A stretch of DNA of 5,630 bases from Desulfotomaculum sp. (GTDB lineage: Bacteria > Bacillota > Desulfotomaculia > Desulfotomaculales > Ammonificaceae). The translations under genes were made by a program, and so were the position numbers. Numbering within the stretch: position 1 is the first letter of the stretch; every line of letters begins with the position of its first letter. The stretch covers positions 1 to 5,630 of the forward strand of contig DTYU01000040.1 of the NCBI GenBank assembly GCA_012961725.1. Direction: 5' to 3'. This document shows positions 1 through 5,629 of the stretch, in pieces. The notes under the pieces were generated by a model. It saw only the letters and a list, made by a program, of their open reading frames with translations, did not search any database and had not been told where the DNA came from.

Positions 1-778
1 CGTTGCGGCGGCACTCACCGGCACCAAAAGGATGGTCGAGCAGGCTTTTGCGGCCGGTGCCGATCGGGTGCTTATCAACACGACCGGGCTGGTCGGGGGC
101 AGCCTCGGGCGGACGCTCAAGTACCATAAGGTCAATCTGACCAGGCCCGATTGTATAATCGCGCTCCAACGCCATGGCGAGATCGAGCCGCTCCTGAACA
201 CCTGGGAGGCATCCGGCTTTCTGGTCTACCGTCTGCCTGTGCCCGCCGGAGTCCGCCGCCGCTCGTTCGAAACGCGCGCCGCGTTCCGCAACGGGCGCTG
301 GCGGGAGTTTTTTACGGGAGCAAGGAGGCAGGTTCTTCCTTTTGGCAGCTTCCATACTGCCCGGACAAGCATCTTCACCGGGGAACCGATTTCGGAGAAG
401 GACAGGCAGAAACTCGAAAGTTTAGTGGGCCAGCCGCTCTTGTGGGCGGAAAAGACGCCGGTGGGTGCGAACGCGGTCACCCCGCACCCATTGCCCAAGG
501 AAGCGGCGGCCGCCGCTGCCGCCCTTTTGAAAGTGCCGAAGCTTCTGAGAATCGCACCGGAAAGCTTCAGGGGCGTGATTGCCGGTCTTGTCGGGCCGGA
601 AGGGCGGTGCCTTTCCCTCGGCTGGGTGGAAAAAGTGGATTACGAAGCAGCCAGCCTGCTCGTGGTCACCCCGTACCGAGGGGATGAACCGGTCAGTGTG
701 GTGGAGTTCAGCAGCGTGAGGCTCGACGCCGAGATTATTTTTGAAAAAGGGGCGAAAAGTGAAGCGGAATCTGCGTAA
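1..778 (+). CDS. Clp1/Grc3-type polynucleotide kinase-like P-loop protein (5' partial)
   Basis: The reading frame is open from the first full codon (bases 2-4) to TAA at 776-778, giving 258 visible residues, so the gene begins left of the window. The ATG at 32 is not a start: it lacks a spaced ribosome site and lies inside conserved sequence. Visible residues 21-54 carry the core strand and loop of the Clp1/Grc3 NTPase fold (INTTGLVGG at 24-32, then LTRPDCIIAL at 45-54). The C-terminal part (about 195-258) resembles the beta-rich domain of that family (GLVGPEG, VDYEAASLLVVTP). Characterised relatives phosphorylate 5'-hydroxyl RNA or DNA ends with ATP or GTP in the cytoplasm or nucleus. The Walker A loop should lie upstream and cannot be checked, so catalytic competence is open. 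The 3' end overlaps the DUF502 gene by 20 bases, which suggests translational coupling. Family assignment is fairly sure; substrate is unknown. Confidence 0.72.
   Translation, partial: VAAALTGTKRMVEQAFAAGADRVLINTTGLVGGSLGRTLKYHKVNLTRPDCIIALQRHGEIEPLLNTWEASGFLVYRLPVPAGVRRRSFETRAAFRNGRWREFFTGARRQVLPFGSFHTARTSIFTGEPISEKDRQKLESLVGQPLLWAEKTPVGANAVTPHPLPKEAAAAAAALLKVPKLLRIAPESFRGVIAGLVGPEGRCLSLGWVEKVDYEAASLLVVTPYRGDEPVSVVEFSSVRLDAEIIFEKGAKSEAESA
747..752 (+). promoter_or_regulatory. Ribosome binding site fixing the DUF502 start
   Basis: AAGGGG stands 6 bases before GTG 759, inside the end of the upstream gene. The alternative in-frame TTG at 741 has no such site in front of it. The protein from GTG 759 begins MKRNLRNYFLTGL, as DUF502 proteins usually do: a short basic head and then the first membrane segment. 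Confidence 0.55.
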
Positions 779-1379
779 CTATTTCTTAACCGGACTGGCG
801 GTAATCCTGCCCGGGGCGGCCACGGTCTGGATACTGTGGAAGCTCTTTGGATTCATCGACGGTTTTGCCGGGAGAATGTTGGCTTATGTTACGCCGTATA
901 AAATTCCGGGTCTTGGCGTGCTGGTAACGTTAGTCTTAATCCTTTTGGTCGGCCTGTTCGCTACAAACGTTATCGGCCGCAGTCTCCTGGCCCTTTGGGA
1001 ACGGATAGTATTCCAGATACCGTTCGTCAGCATGATTTACCGGACCGCCAAAGAGATCGTCGAGACCTTCGGCGAAAACAGGAAACAGGTGTTTCGCCAA
1101 GTGGTCCTCGTGCGCTTCCCGCGTCCGGAGAGCTGGGCCGTGGGCTTTATCGTGGGTGAAGCAGGTGAAGTCGTCAAGAATAGGACCGGCCAGGAACTGG
1201 TTAAGGTGCTTGTCCCGCACGTCCCGCTGCCGATGTCCGGTTTCTTGCTCTTTATCCCCAAGGAGGAGTTGCTCTACCTCGATATACCGGTGGAAGACGG
1301 ACTGCGGTTGATCGTCTCCACCGGGATAATCGAACCAAATTCAGTGCTGAAAAGGGCTATCGGTGAGAGGGAGAGGTAG
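759..1379 (+). CDS. DUF502 family integral membrane protein
   Basis: A 206-residue membrane protein of the DUF502 family (relatives include plant COV1-like proteins); the biochemical role is unknown. Two hydrophobic segments are visible, about residues 9-33 (LTGLAVILPGAATVWILW) and 50-72 (IPGLGVLVTLVLILLVGLF). An amphipathic stretch with the family hallmark IPFVSMIYRTAKEIVETF follows at about 87-104. The soluble C-terminal part has the typical PMSGFLLFIPKEEL and VEDGLRLIVSTGI blocks. The length matches the family. GTG 759 is chosen over TTG 741 because of the AAGGGG site and the usual N-terminus; TTG would add six residues. It overlaps the kinase-like gene by 20 bases and stops 11 bases before the transporter, so the genes are probably expressed together. 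The family call is firm; no function should be inferred from it. Confidence 0.88.
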   Translation: MKRNLRNYFLTGLAVILPGAATVWILWKLFGFIDGFAGRMLAYVTPYKIPGLGVLVTLVLILLVGLFATNVIGRSLLALWERIVFQIPFVSMIYRTAKEIVETFGENRKQVFRQVVLVRFPRPESWAVGFIVGEAGEVVKNRTGQELVKVLVPHVPLPMSGFLLFIPKEELLYLDIPVEDGLRLIVSTGIIEPNSVLKRAIGERER

Positions 1380-1390
1380 GTTTTTTACAT

Positions 1391-2494
1391 TTGCCGGGGA
1401 GAATATGGGGCTTCCTGGTGAGCCCCATCTGGATCGGGTTCCTGCTGAATGCGGCGATAGAGTCCTCACGGGTCTTCATCCCGCTCTTGACCGTAGAGCT
1501 AGGGGGCAGCAGCTTTGATGTAGGACTGGTGGGTGCGGCAAGCGGCCTCGCCTATTTTGTGACCGCACTGGTGATCGGGCCGCAGGCAGACTCTCTCGGC
1601 AGGCTGCGCTTTGTCAGAGTGGGGCTTGCAGGCAGCGCGCTTGCCTTCTTGGGGCAACTGTTAGCACGGGACGTCGCCTCCCTGCTCGCGGTACGTACCG
1701 CAGTCGGGCTCGCTCTCGGGATCACCACCGGGTCGCTCGTGGTGCTTGCATACGAAGACCGGGGCGGGGTGGGGAAGTTCAGTTCCATGAGTTCGCTGGG
1801 CTGGATTTTCGGTGCAACGGCGGCGGCCTTGCTGAAGGAATGTGAGCTTCTTTTTCTGTTCAGCTTTGTCGTTTGCACCGTTGCGTTTCTCATAAGCCTC
1901 AAACTCGAAGAGTGGAACAAACTGCGCCTGCTGCACGCACCCCGGTCTTTCCCGGTTTTTTGGCGCAACCGCGCGGTCTACCTGCCTTTTTTTCTGCGCC
2001 ACCTCGGAGCATCGGCGGTCTGGATTATTTTCCCGCTGTACCTCCAGGAGCTTGGGGCGGACAGGTTCTGGATCGGGATGGTGGGTACGGCGAACTATGC
2101 CGGACAGGTGGTGCTGATGACGCTGGTCGAACGCTATGCAGGCACCGGCCTCTTCCGGCTGGGACTGTGTCTCTCGGGCGCCGTTTTTCTGCTTTATACA
2201 GCTCTCTCTCATTTCATGCAAGTGCTTCCGGTGCATGTCATGCTCTCGGCCGCCTGGTCAACGCTTTACATCGGCGCGCTCGTCCTGCTCCTGCGCTCCG
2301 GGGAAGAACGCGCCACCGCCACCGGCATCTTGGTGGCCAACATGAACCTGTGCTTTGCGGCCGGGCCTTTTTTAGGCGGAGTATTATCTTCCCTCTGGGG
2401 ATATCACGCACCCATGTATGCGGCGGCCGCGCTGAGCTTTGCGGGGCTGTTCTGGGCCCCGCGGCGGGATGGGAGGCGCGGGGCAGGAGCATAA
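1391..2494 (+). CDS. MFS transporter, substrate unknown
   Basis: A 367-residue major facilitator superfamily protein in the cytoplasmic membrane. Hydrophobic segments can be placed at roughly 13-33, 42-62, 73-93, 97-119, 133-148, 151-168, 195-219, 226-246, 253-273, 279-301, 310-332 and 336-356, giving 12 helices with a basic loop between halves. MFS motif A is at 63-73 (GPQADSLGRLR, fitting GxxADxxGRxx). The start of the second half (FPLYLQELGADRFWIGMVG) is typical of drug- or sugar-efflux-like members. Glu24 and Arg27 sit within the first helix and may serve substrate or proton coupling; that is inference. An in-frame stop at 1364 limits the N-terminus. TTG 1391 is used, but its ribosome site is poor (TAGG 10 bases away, GAGAGG 14 away). 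GTG 1418 is a credible alternative, nine residues shorter. The gene lies 11 bases after DUF502 and 18 before the aminotransferase. Neighbours do not reveal the substrate. Confidence 0.85.
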   Translation: MPGRIWGFLVSPIWIGFLLNAAIESSRVFIPLLTVELGGSSFDVGLVGAASGLAYFVTALVIGPQADSLGRLRFVRVGLAGSALAFLGQLLARDVASLLAVRTAVGLALGITTGSLVVLAYEDRGGVGKFSSMSSLGWIFGATAAALLKECELLFLFSFVVCTVAFLISLKLEEWNKLRLLHAPRSFPVFWRNRAVYLPFFLRHLGASAVWIIFPLYLQELGADRFWIGMVGTANYAGQVVLMTLVERYAGTGLFRLGLCLSGAVFLLYTALSHFMQVLPVHVMLSAAWSTLYIGALVLLLRSGEERATATGILVANMNLCFAAGPFLGGVLSSLWGYHAPMYAAAALSFAGLFWAPRRDGRRGAGA

Positions 2495-2512
2495 AGGCAG
2501 GAGGAGTTTTCC

Positions 2513-3388
2513 ATGGCGACCTTCGTTCCGTCTAAAACCTTTATCTGGCTTAACGGGTCGGTCCTTCCGTTGGATTTGGCGCTGCTTGAACTGGAGCGGG
2601 GTTTTCTTTACGGGGACGGCCTTTTCGAAACGCTCCGGGTTTACGGCGGCCGTCCCTTTATGCTCACCGAACACGTCTCACGGTTGACTGCGGGGGCGGA
2701 GGTGCTCGGTTTCGCGGGCATGCTTAAGCCGGAGGAGTTGCAAAACGCGGTCGAGCAGACGATGCTCGCGAACAGCCTCCGGGACGGCAGCGTCCGTCTG
2801 ACGGTCATCAGGGGCAGGGGGGCGGGGCTTTACCCGGCAGAAACCGCTCCCCCTACGGTTCTCGTTACGGTCCGGGCGGGAACGCCCTATTCACCGGAGC
2901 TCTATACGCGCGGTTTCCGGGCGGTCATGGTCTCTTTCCCGCGGAACGAGCGCTCGCCTTTGGTCTTTTTGAAATCCCTCAATTTTTTGGAGAATATACT
3001 CGGCAAAAAAGAGGCGGTGGCCGCGGGTGCCGATGAAGGTTTGTTTTTGAACACTGCCGGTTACTTGTGTGAGGGAACCACAAGCAACGTATTTTTAGTT
3101 GAGCAAGGCACCTTGATAACGCCTGCCGTCTCCAGCGGCCTTCTCCCCGGCATCACGAGGAGGATGGTGTTGCAGGTCGCCCGAGAGACGGGGCTTCGTG
3201 CCGAAGAATCCCTGGTTCGGCCGGAACGGCTCTTTACTGCGCGCGAGGCCTTCCTTACCAACTCCCTGCTTGAAATAATGCCCCTGGTGGCGGTGGACGG
3301 CCGCCCGGTAGGTACCGGCCGGGCCGGACCGGTTGCGCAACATCTCCGGGAGCTGTACCGGAAAACTGCTGCTGAAAAACTCGGCTAA
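2513..3388 (+). CDS. Fold-type IV PLP enzyme: class IV aminotransferase / PabC-like aminodeoxychorismate lyase
   Basis: A 291-residue cytoplasmic PLP enzyme of the IlvE/D-amino-acid aminotransferase/PabC family, of normal length. Visible marks are ERGFLYGDGLFETLRV at 28-43, the Schiff-base lysine Lys154 in LKSLNFLEN, Glu187 in EGTTSNVF (binds the pyridine nitrogen), the phosphate-binding GLLPGITR at 209-216, and the C-terminal LTNSLLEIMPL block. The start is clear: AGGAGGAG at 2499-2506 lies 6 bases before ATG 2513. GDGLFETLRV and TNSLLEI look more like PabC, which makes p-aminobenzoate for folate, or like D-amino-acid aminotransferase than IlvE, where GxGxFEGxR is usual. KSLNFLEN is shared by all of these. 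No pabA or pabB is in view, so the substrate stays undecided. It is the last gene of the run and is followed 8 bases later by a terminator hairpin. Family is certain; the pabC reading is a preference only. Confidence 0.9.
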   Translation: MATFVPSKTFIWLNGSVLPLDLALLELERGFLYGDGLFETLRVYGGRPFMLTEHVSRLTAGAEVLGFAGMLKPEELQNAVEQTMLANSLRDGSVRLTVIRGRGAGLYPAETAPPTVLVTVRAGTPYSPELYTRGFRAVMVSFPRNERSPLVFLKSLNFLENILGKKEAVAAGADEGLFLNTAGYLCEGTTSNVFLVEQGTLITPAVSSGLLPGITRRMVLQVARETGLRAEESLVRPERLFTAREAFLTNSLLEIMPLVAVDGRPVGTGRAGPVAQHLRELYRKTAAEKLG

Positions 3389-3396
3389 AGAGGGCA

Positions 3397-3422
3397 GGGG
3401 GCGAAAAAACCGCCCCCCTTTT
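3397..3422 (+). terminator. Intrinsic terminator after the aminotransferase gene
   Basis: GGGGGCG (3397-3403) pairs perfectly with CGCCCCC (3411-3417) across a 7-base A-rich loop, and TTTT follows at 3419-3422 after one extra C. It begins 8 bases after the stop codon. The T-run is short, so termination may be partial, but stem strength and position support the call. Confidence 0.75.
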
Positions 3423-3440
3423 CCATGGCTTTTCTATTGG

Positions 3441-3480
3441 TTTTTCGCCGCATGTTGCGAGACTCCTGCTGCGCGAAAAA
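3441..3480. repeat. Inverted repeat in the spacer before ytaF
   Basis: TTTTTCGC (3441-3448) is the exact inverse complement of GCGAAAAA (3473-3480). With one bulged C the pairing can run to 11 base pairs (adding CGCA with TGCG) around a 17-base loop. The T-run is on the 5' arm and the A-run on the 3' arm for either strand, so it is not an intrinsic terminator. It could be a protein-binding site or an RNA hairpin; nothing decides between these. Confidence 0.4.
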
Positions 3481-3515
3481 AGTCTATCGATTTCTGCCGT
3501 CCTGCCTCCTGCGTA

Positions 3516-3541
3516 ACGCTTTTGCTTCCTGTTCATAACCT
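3516..3541 (+). promoter_or_regulatory. Possible mother-cell sporulation promoter (sigma-K/E type) for ytaF
   Basis: AC at 3516-3517, a 16-base spacer and CATAACCT at 3534-3541 fit the sigma-K consensus AC-N16-CATANNNT and are close to the sigma-E -10 (CATACNNT). Transcription would begin near 3548, leaving a leader of about 24 bases that holds the AGGAGGG ribosome site. The match rests on seven fixed bases, so chance cannot be ruled out; gene identity makes it plausible. No good sigma-A promoter is seen in this spacer (the best is TTGCTT-N17-TTTACG, weak). Confidence 0.35.
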
Positions 3542-3571
3542 GGGTTTACGGGGGTTTTAGGAGGGAGAACG

Positions 3572-4222
3572 GTGGATCTGTTTGCCATACTGCTGCTGGT
3601 CATCGCGGCAAACCTTGACAACTTAGGAGTGGGGATATCCTTGCGGATAAGAAGGATCCGGGTGCCCTTTTCTTCTAATCTGCTTATAGCATTTACCACA
3701 AGCTCCGGCACCCTGCTGACGCTCATAGCGGGGAAATGGCTGGCCTCTTTTATTTCGCCTGAGCTTGCTAAGTACACTGGTGCGCTTGTCATCATCGCTA
3801 CCGGAGTCTGGGTCCTGTACGAAGAGTTGTGCCGCGCGGGAAGGAAGGCTGCGGCAGTTAATCCGGCGGAGGCGGAGTATGAACAGCCTCCTCCAGAAAC
3901 GGCGGGGCAAAGGCGTTTAACGGAGCTTTTGACCGCGCCTTCCCTGGCCGATGTAGACCATTCAGGCCACATCGACCTGAAGGAGGCGCTTCTCTTAGGA
4001 ATGGCGTTGGCCCTGAACAATTTCGCCGCGGGTCTCGGCGCCGGCGTCTTTGGGCTGAACCCTTTGCTCACTGCTTTTACGGTTTCTCTTTTCAGCCTTT
4101 TCCTTCTCTGGTTGGGGATCGGGCTGGGTCAAAACTGTATGTCCCGGTGGCTGGGGGATTGCGCCGGGCCGGTGGCAGGTCTGTTGCTTGTGTTGCTGGG
4201 GTTCTTCGGAATCATTATTTAG
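3572..4222 (+). CDS. ytaF: YtaF-type sporulation membrane protein (MntP/LysE-like transporter fold)
   Basis: A 216-residue membrane protein matching YtaF, a family known mainly from endospore-formers and related to MntP-like metal exporters. Its transport substrate is not established. The two halves resemble each other: a helix with NLDNLGVGIS (14-23) and another with ALNNFAAGLGAGV (147-159), whose Asn/Asp residues are candidates for ion binding. Hydrophobic segments lie near 3-22, 36-58, 68-86, 139-160, 165-186 and 199-216. Between the halves is a charged linker (88-126) and an EF-hand-like loop, DVDHSGHIDLKE at 127-138. GTG 3572 is preceded at 6 bases by AGGAGGG (3559-3565), a strong site, and the protein length is normal. 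It stands alone after a terminator, with a possible sporulation promoter in front, and moeA behind it seems to have its own promoter. Identification is fairly firm; the exact role in spore formation is not known from sequence. Confidence 0.85.
   Translation: MDLFAILLLVIAANLDNLGVGISLRIRRIRVPFSSNLLIAFTTSSGTLLTLIAGKWLASFISPELAKYTGALVIIATGVWVLYEELCRAGRKAAAVNPAEAEYEQPPPETAGQRRLTELLTAPSLADVDHSGHIDLKEALLLGMALALNNFAAGLGAGVFGLNPLLTAFTVSLFSLFLLWLGIGLGQNCMSRWLGDCAGPVAGLLLVLLGFFGIII
3950..3985 (+). other. EF-hand-like loop coded within ytaF
   Basis: Codons 127-138 encode DVDHSGHIDLKE, which satisfies the canonical calcium-loop pattern: Asp at 1 and 3, Ser at 5, Gly at 6, Ile at 8, Asp at 9 and Glu at 12. 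It sits in the linker just before the second half of the transporter. From memory, related YtaF proteins have a similar Asp-x-Asp-x-Ser-Gly stretch, so it is probably a family trait. The flanking helices of a true EF-hand are not evident upstream. Confidence 0.6.
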
Positions 4223-4308
4223 TCCCCCATGCCGCCGGGCCGGCGCCACCGTAGGCTGAAAATGCAGTCAGCAGGCAGTTTTTCCGCACGCGGCTCCTGC
4301 CATCATGT

Positions 4309-4328
4309 AAAGCCTGCCGCAAGGCTTT
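4309..4328. repeat. Perfect 7-bp hairpin between ytaF and moeA
   Basis: AAAGCCT (4309-4315) and AGGCTTT (4322-4328) form a perfect stem with a 6-base loop. TTT closes the 3' arm, but CATTG follows rather than a T-run. It could be a weak terminator for ytaF transcripts or an operator just upstream of the moeA promoter. The rest of the spacer 4223-4308 shows only short GC-rich inverted repeats (such as CGCCG at 4233 with CGGCG at 4241) without a T-run. Confidence 0.4.
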
Positions 4329-4330
4329 CA

Positions 4331-4360
4331 TTGACCGGGTTTGACCTTTTGTGTTACGAT
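4331..4360 (+). promoter_or_regulatory. Likely sigma-A promoter for moeA
   Basis: TTGACC (4331-4336; five of six to TTGACA) is followed after 18 bases by TACGAT (4355-4360; four of six to TATAAT). A TGT just before the -10 adds an extended -10 element. Transcription would begin near 4367, about 54 bases before the proposed TTG start of moeA. A second TTGACC at 4341-4346 repeats the -35 ten bases on and may be chance or a regulator site. Confidence 0.5.
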
Positions 4361-4406
4361 TTTCCCGTACCACCCCTTAAACCGGTCTCCTGCGACAGGA
4401 CAAAGT

Positions 4407-4411
4407 GGAGG
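4407..4411 (+). promoter_or_regulatory. Ribosome binding site fixing the moeA start
   Basis: GGAGG lies 9 bases before the in-frame TTG at 4421. Between the likely transcription start (about 4367) and 4421 the moeA frame holds no other ATG, GTG or TTG codon, so this site and the promoter together select TTG 4421. Confidence 0.55.
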
Positions 4412-4420
4412 CGCTACAGC

Positions 4421-5629
4421 TTGCTTTTTACGACGCTGGCGGTAGCCGCGGCCCGTGAAAGGATGACGGAACGGCTGAAGAGGCTGACCGTAGAAGAGAT
4501 ACCCCTGACTGCGGCCTCCGGGCGGGTGCTCGCAGAGGATATACACGCCCCGGACGACGTCCCGGCGTTTGACCGGTCAACGATGGACGGTTTCGCGGTG
4601 CGTGCTGCGGACACCTTTGGTGCTTCGGAGGGACTCCCGGCTTACCTCAAAGTAGCGGGCGAAGTCTTAATGGGCGGATCTCCCGGTGGTATTTTGAACC
4701 AGGGTGAAGCCTGGCGGATTCCAACCGGCGGCATGCTCCCGGAAGGAGCAGACGCGGTGGTGATGGTCGAACACGTCGAGGAAGCCGGACCCGATATCGT
4801 GGCTGTGCTGAGGCCGGCGGCACCGGAGGAAAACGTTGTGCGGCGCGGCGATGACGTGCGGGCGGGGACGGTGGTTGCAAATGAGGGAAAACGCTTGCGC
4901 CCTCAGGAGGTCGGGCTGCTGTCAGCCTGCGGCGTGGTGCGCGTCCGGGTGCGCAAGCGCCCCGTCGTCGGCGTCATCGGCACGGGGGATGAACTCGTGA
5001 GCGCCGAAGCCATCCCCGCCCCGGGGCAGGTCAGGGATGTGAACACGCCCGCGCTGGCGGCGGCCGTCGAGGCGTCAGGCGGGGTGCCGGTTATTTTCGG
5101 CACCGTCCAGGACGAATTGCCGGTGCTCCGGGACATCCTGGCCCGGGCGGTGGGAGAATGCGACATGGTGCTGCTCTCCGGCGGCAGTTCAGTAGGTACG
5201 CGTGATCTGACACTGCAAGCGATTGCGTCGCTTCCGGGAGCGGAGGTGCTGTTCCACGGGTTAGCGCTAAAACCCGGGAAACCGACCGTCGGGGCGGTGG
5301 TGGATGGGAAGGCGGTCTTCGGCCTGCCCGGCCACCCGGGCTCGGCGCTTTTGGTCTTCGAGTTACTAGTGAGGCCGCTTCTTGAACCGGAGTTGCTTAA
5401 AAGAGTGCCCCTTCGAGTACGGCTGGGGCGTTCACTCCGGTCCGCTCCGGGAAGGGAGGATTACTTCAGGGTCAGGCTTGTAGAAAAGGGGGGCGAGTTG
5501 GTGGCGGAGCCCATTTTAGGCAAGTCCGGCCTCATTGCAACACTCGCCCGGGCCGACGGGCTCGTACGCCTGTCGATCGATGCGACGGGCGCGGAAGCCG
5601 GCGAGCTGGTTGATCTTTTTCTTATCTAG
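4421..5629 (+). CDS. moeA: Molybdopterin molybdotransferase MoeA
   Basis: MoeA inserts molybdate into adenylylated molybdopterin, the last common step of molybdenum cofactor synthesis, in the cytoplasm. From TTG 4421 the protein has 402 residues, the usual MoeA length. Residues 40-60 hold the hallmark FDRSTMDGFAV with Asp56. IPTGGMLPEGADAVVM at 100-115 is the second hallmark, and PQEVGLLSACG lies at 161-171. The MoCF domain starts near 181, with GTGDEL (187-192), LLSGGSSVG (251-259), LKPGKPT (283-289) and GLPGHPGSA (301-309). Residues 330-402 form the C-terminal beta domain. Conserved acidic residues seem present (Asp56, Glu163, Asp190, Asp231), so it looks active. The frame is open back to 4229, but the extra 64 residues are basic, unlike MoeA, and lie largely before the probable transcription start. 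The next in-frame Met, ATG 4463, would cut conserved sequence. No other cofactor gene is in the window; the gene ends with TAG one base before the edge. Confidence 0.93.
   Translation: MLFTTLAVAAARERMTERLKRLTVEEIPLTAASGRVLAEDIHAPDDVPAFDRSTMDGFAVRAADTFGASEGLPAYLKVAGEVLMGGSPGGILNQGEAWRIPTGGMLPEGADAVVMVEHVEEAGPDIVAVLRPAAPEENVVRRGDDVRAGTVVANEGKRLRPQEVGLLSACGVVRVRVRKRPVVGVIGTGDELVSAEAIPAPGQVRDVNTPALAAAVEASGGVPVIFGTVQDELPVLRDILARAVGECDMVLLSGGSSVGTRDLTLQAIASLPGAEVLFHGLALKPGKPTVGAVVDGKAVFGLPGHPGSALLVFELLVRPLLEPELLKRVPLRVRLGRSLRSAPGREDYFRVRLVEKGGELVAEPILGKSGLIATLARADGLVRLSIDATGAEAGELVDLFLI

Noticed and set aside
32..34. ATG at 32 as the start of the first gene
   Set aside because: The frame is open to the window edge, the codon has no spaced ribosome site, and the Walker A part expected of the family would be missing.
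1661..2236. 191-codon antisense frame across the MFS gene
   Set aside because: Low-complexity shadow with no family likeness; the opposite strand has twelve clear membrane helices.
1873..2535. Long + strand frame overlapping the MFS gene in another phase
   Set aside because: It is rich in Arg, Pro, Gly and Ala as expected of a shifted GC-rich frame, has no recognisable motif, and lies within a clear MFS gene.
3484..4071. 195-codon antisense frame across ytaF and its upstream spacer
   Set aside because: The + strand has a strong ribosome site and a recognised family; the antisense product has no motif.
4233..4245. CGCCG-GGC-CGGCG as a terminator for ytaF
   Set aside because: The stem is only five pairs with a three-base loop and has no T-run after it.
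4223..4420. Molybdenum cofactor riboswitch before moeA
   Set aside because: I looked for one because of the gene, but I see only one short hairpin and minor inverted repeats, not a multi-stem fold I can match to that riboswitch. A covariance-model scan would settle it.
4405..4455. GTG 4405 opening a short frame (VEALQLAFYDAGG) before moeA
   Set aside because: It is out of phase with moeA and reaches a stop after 17 codons; its GTGGAGG is better read as the ribosome site for TTG 4421.
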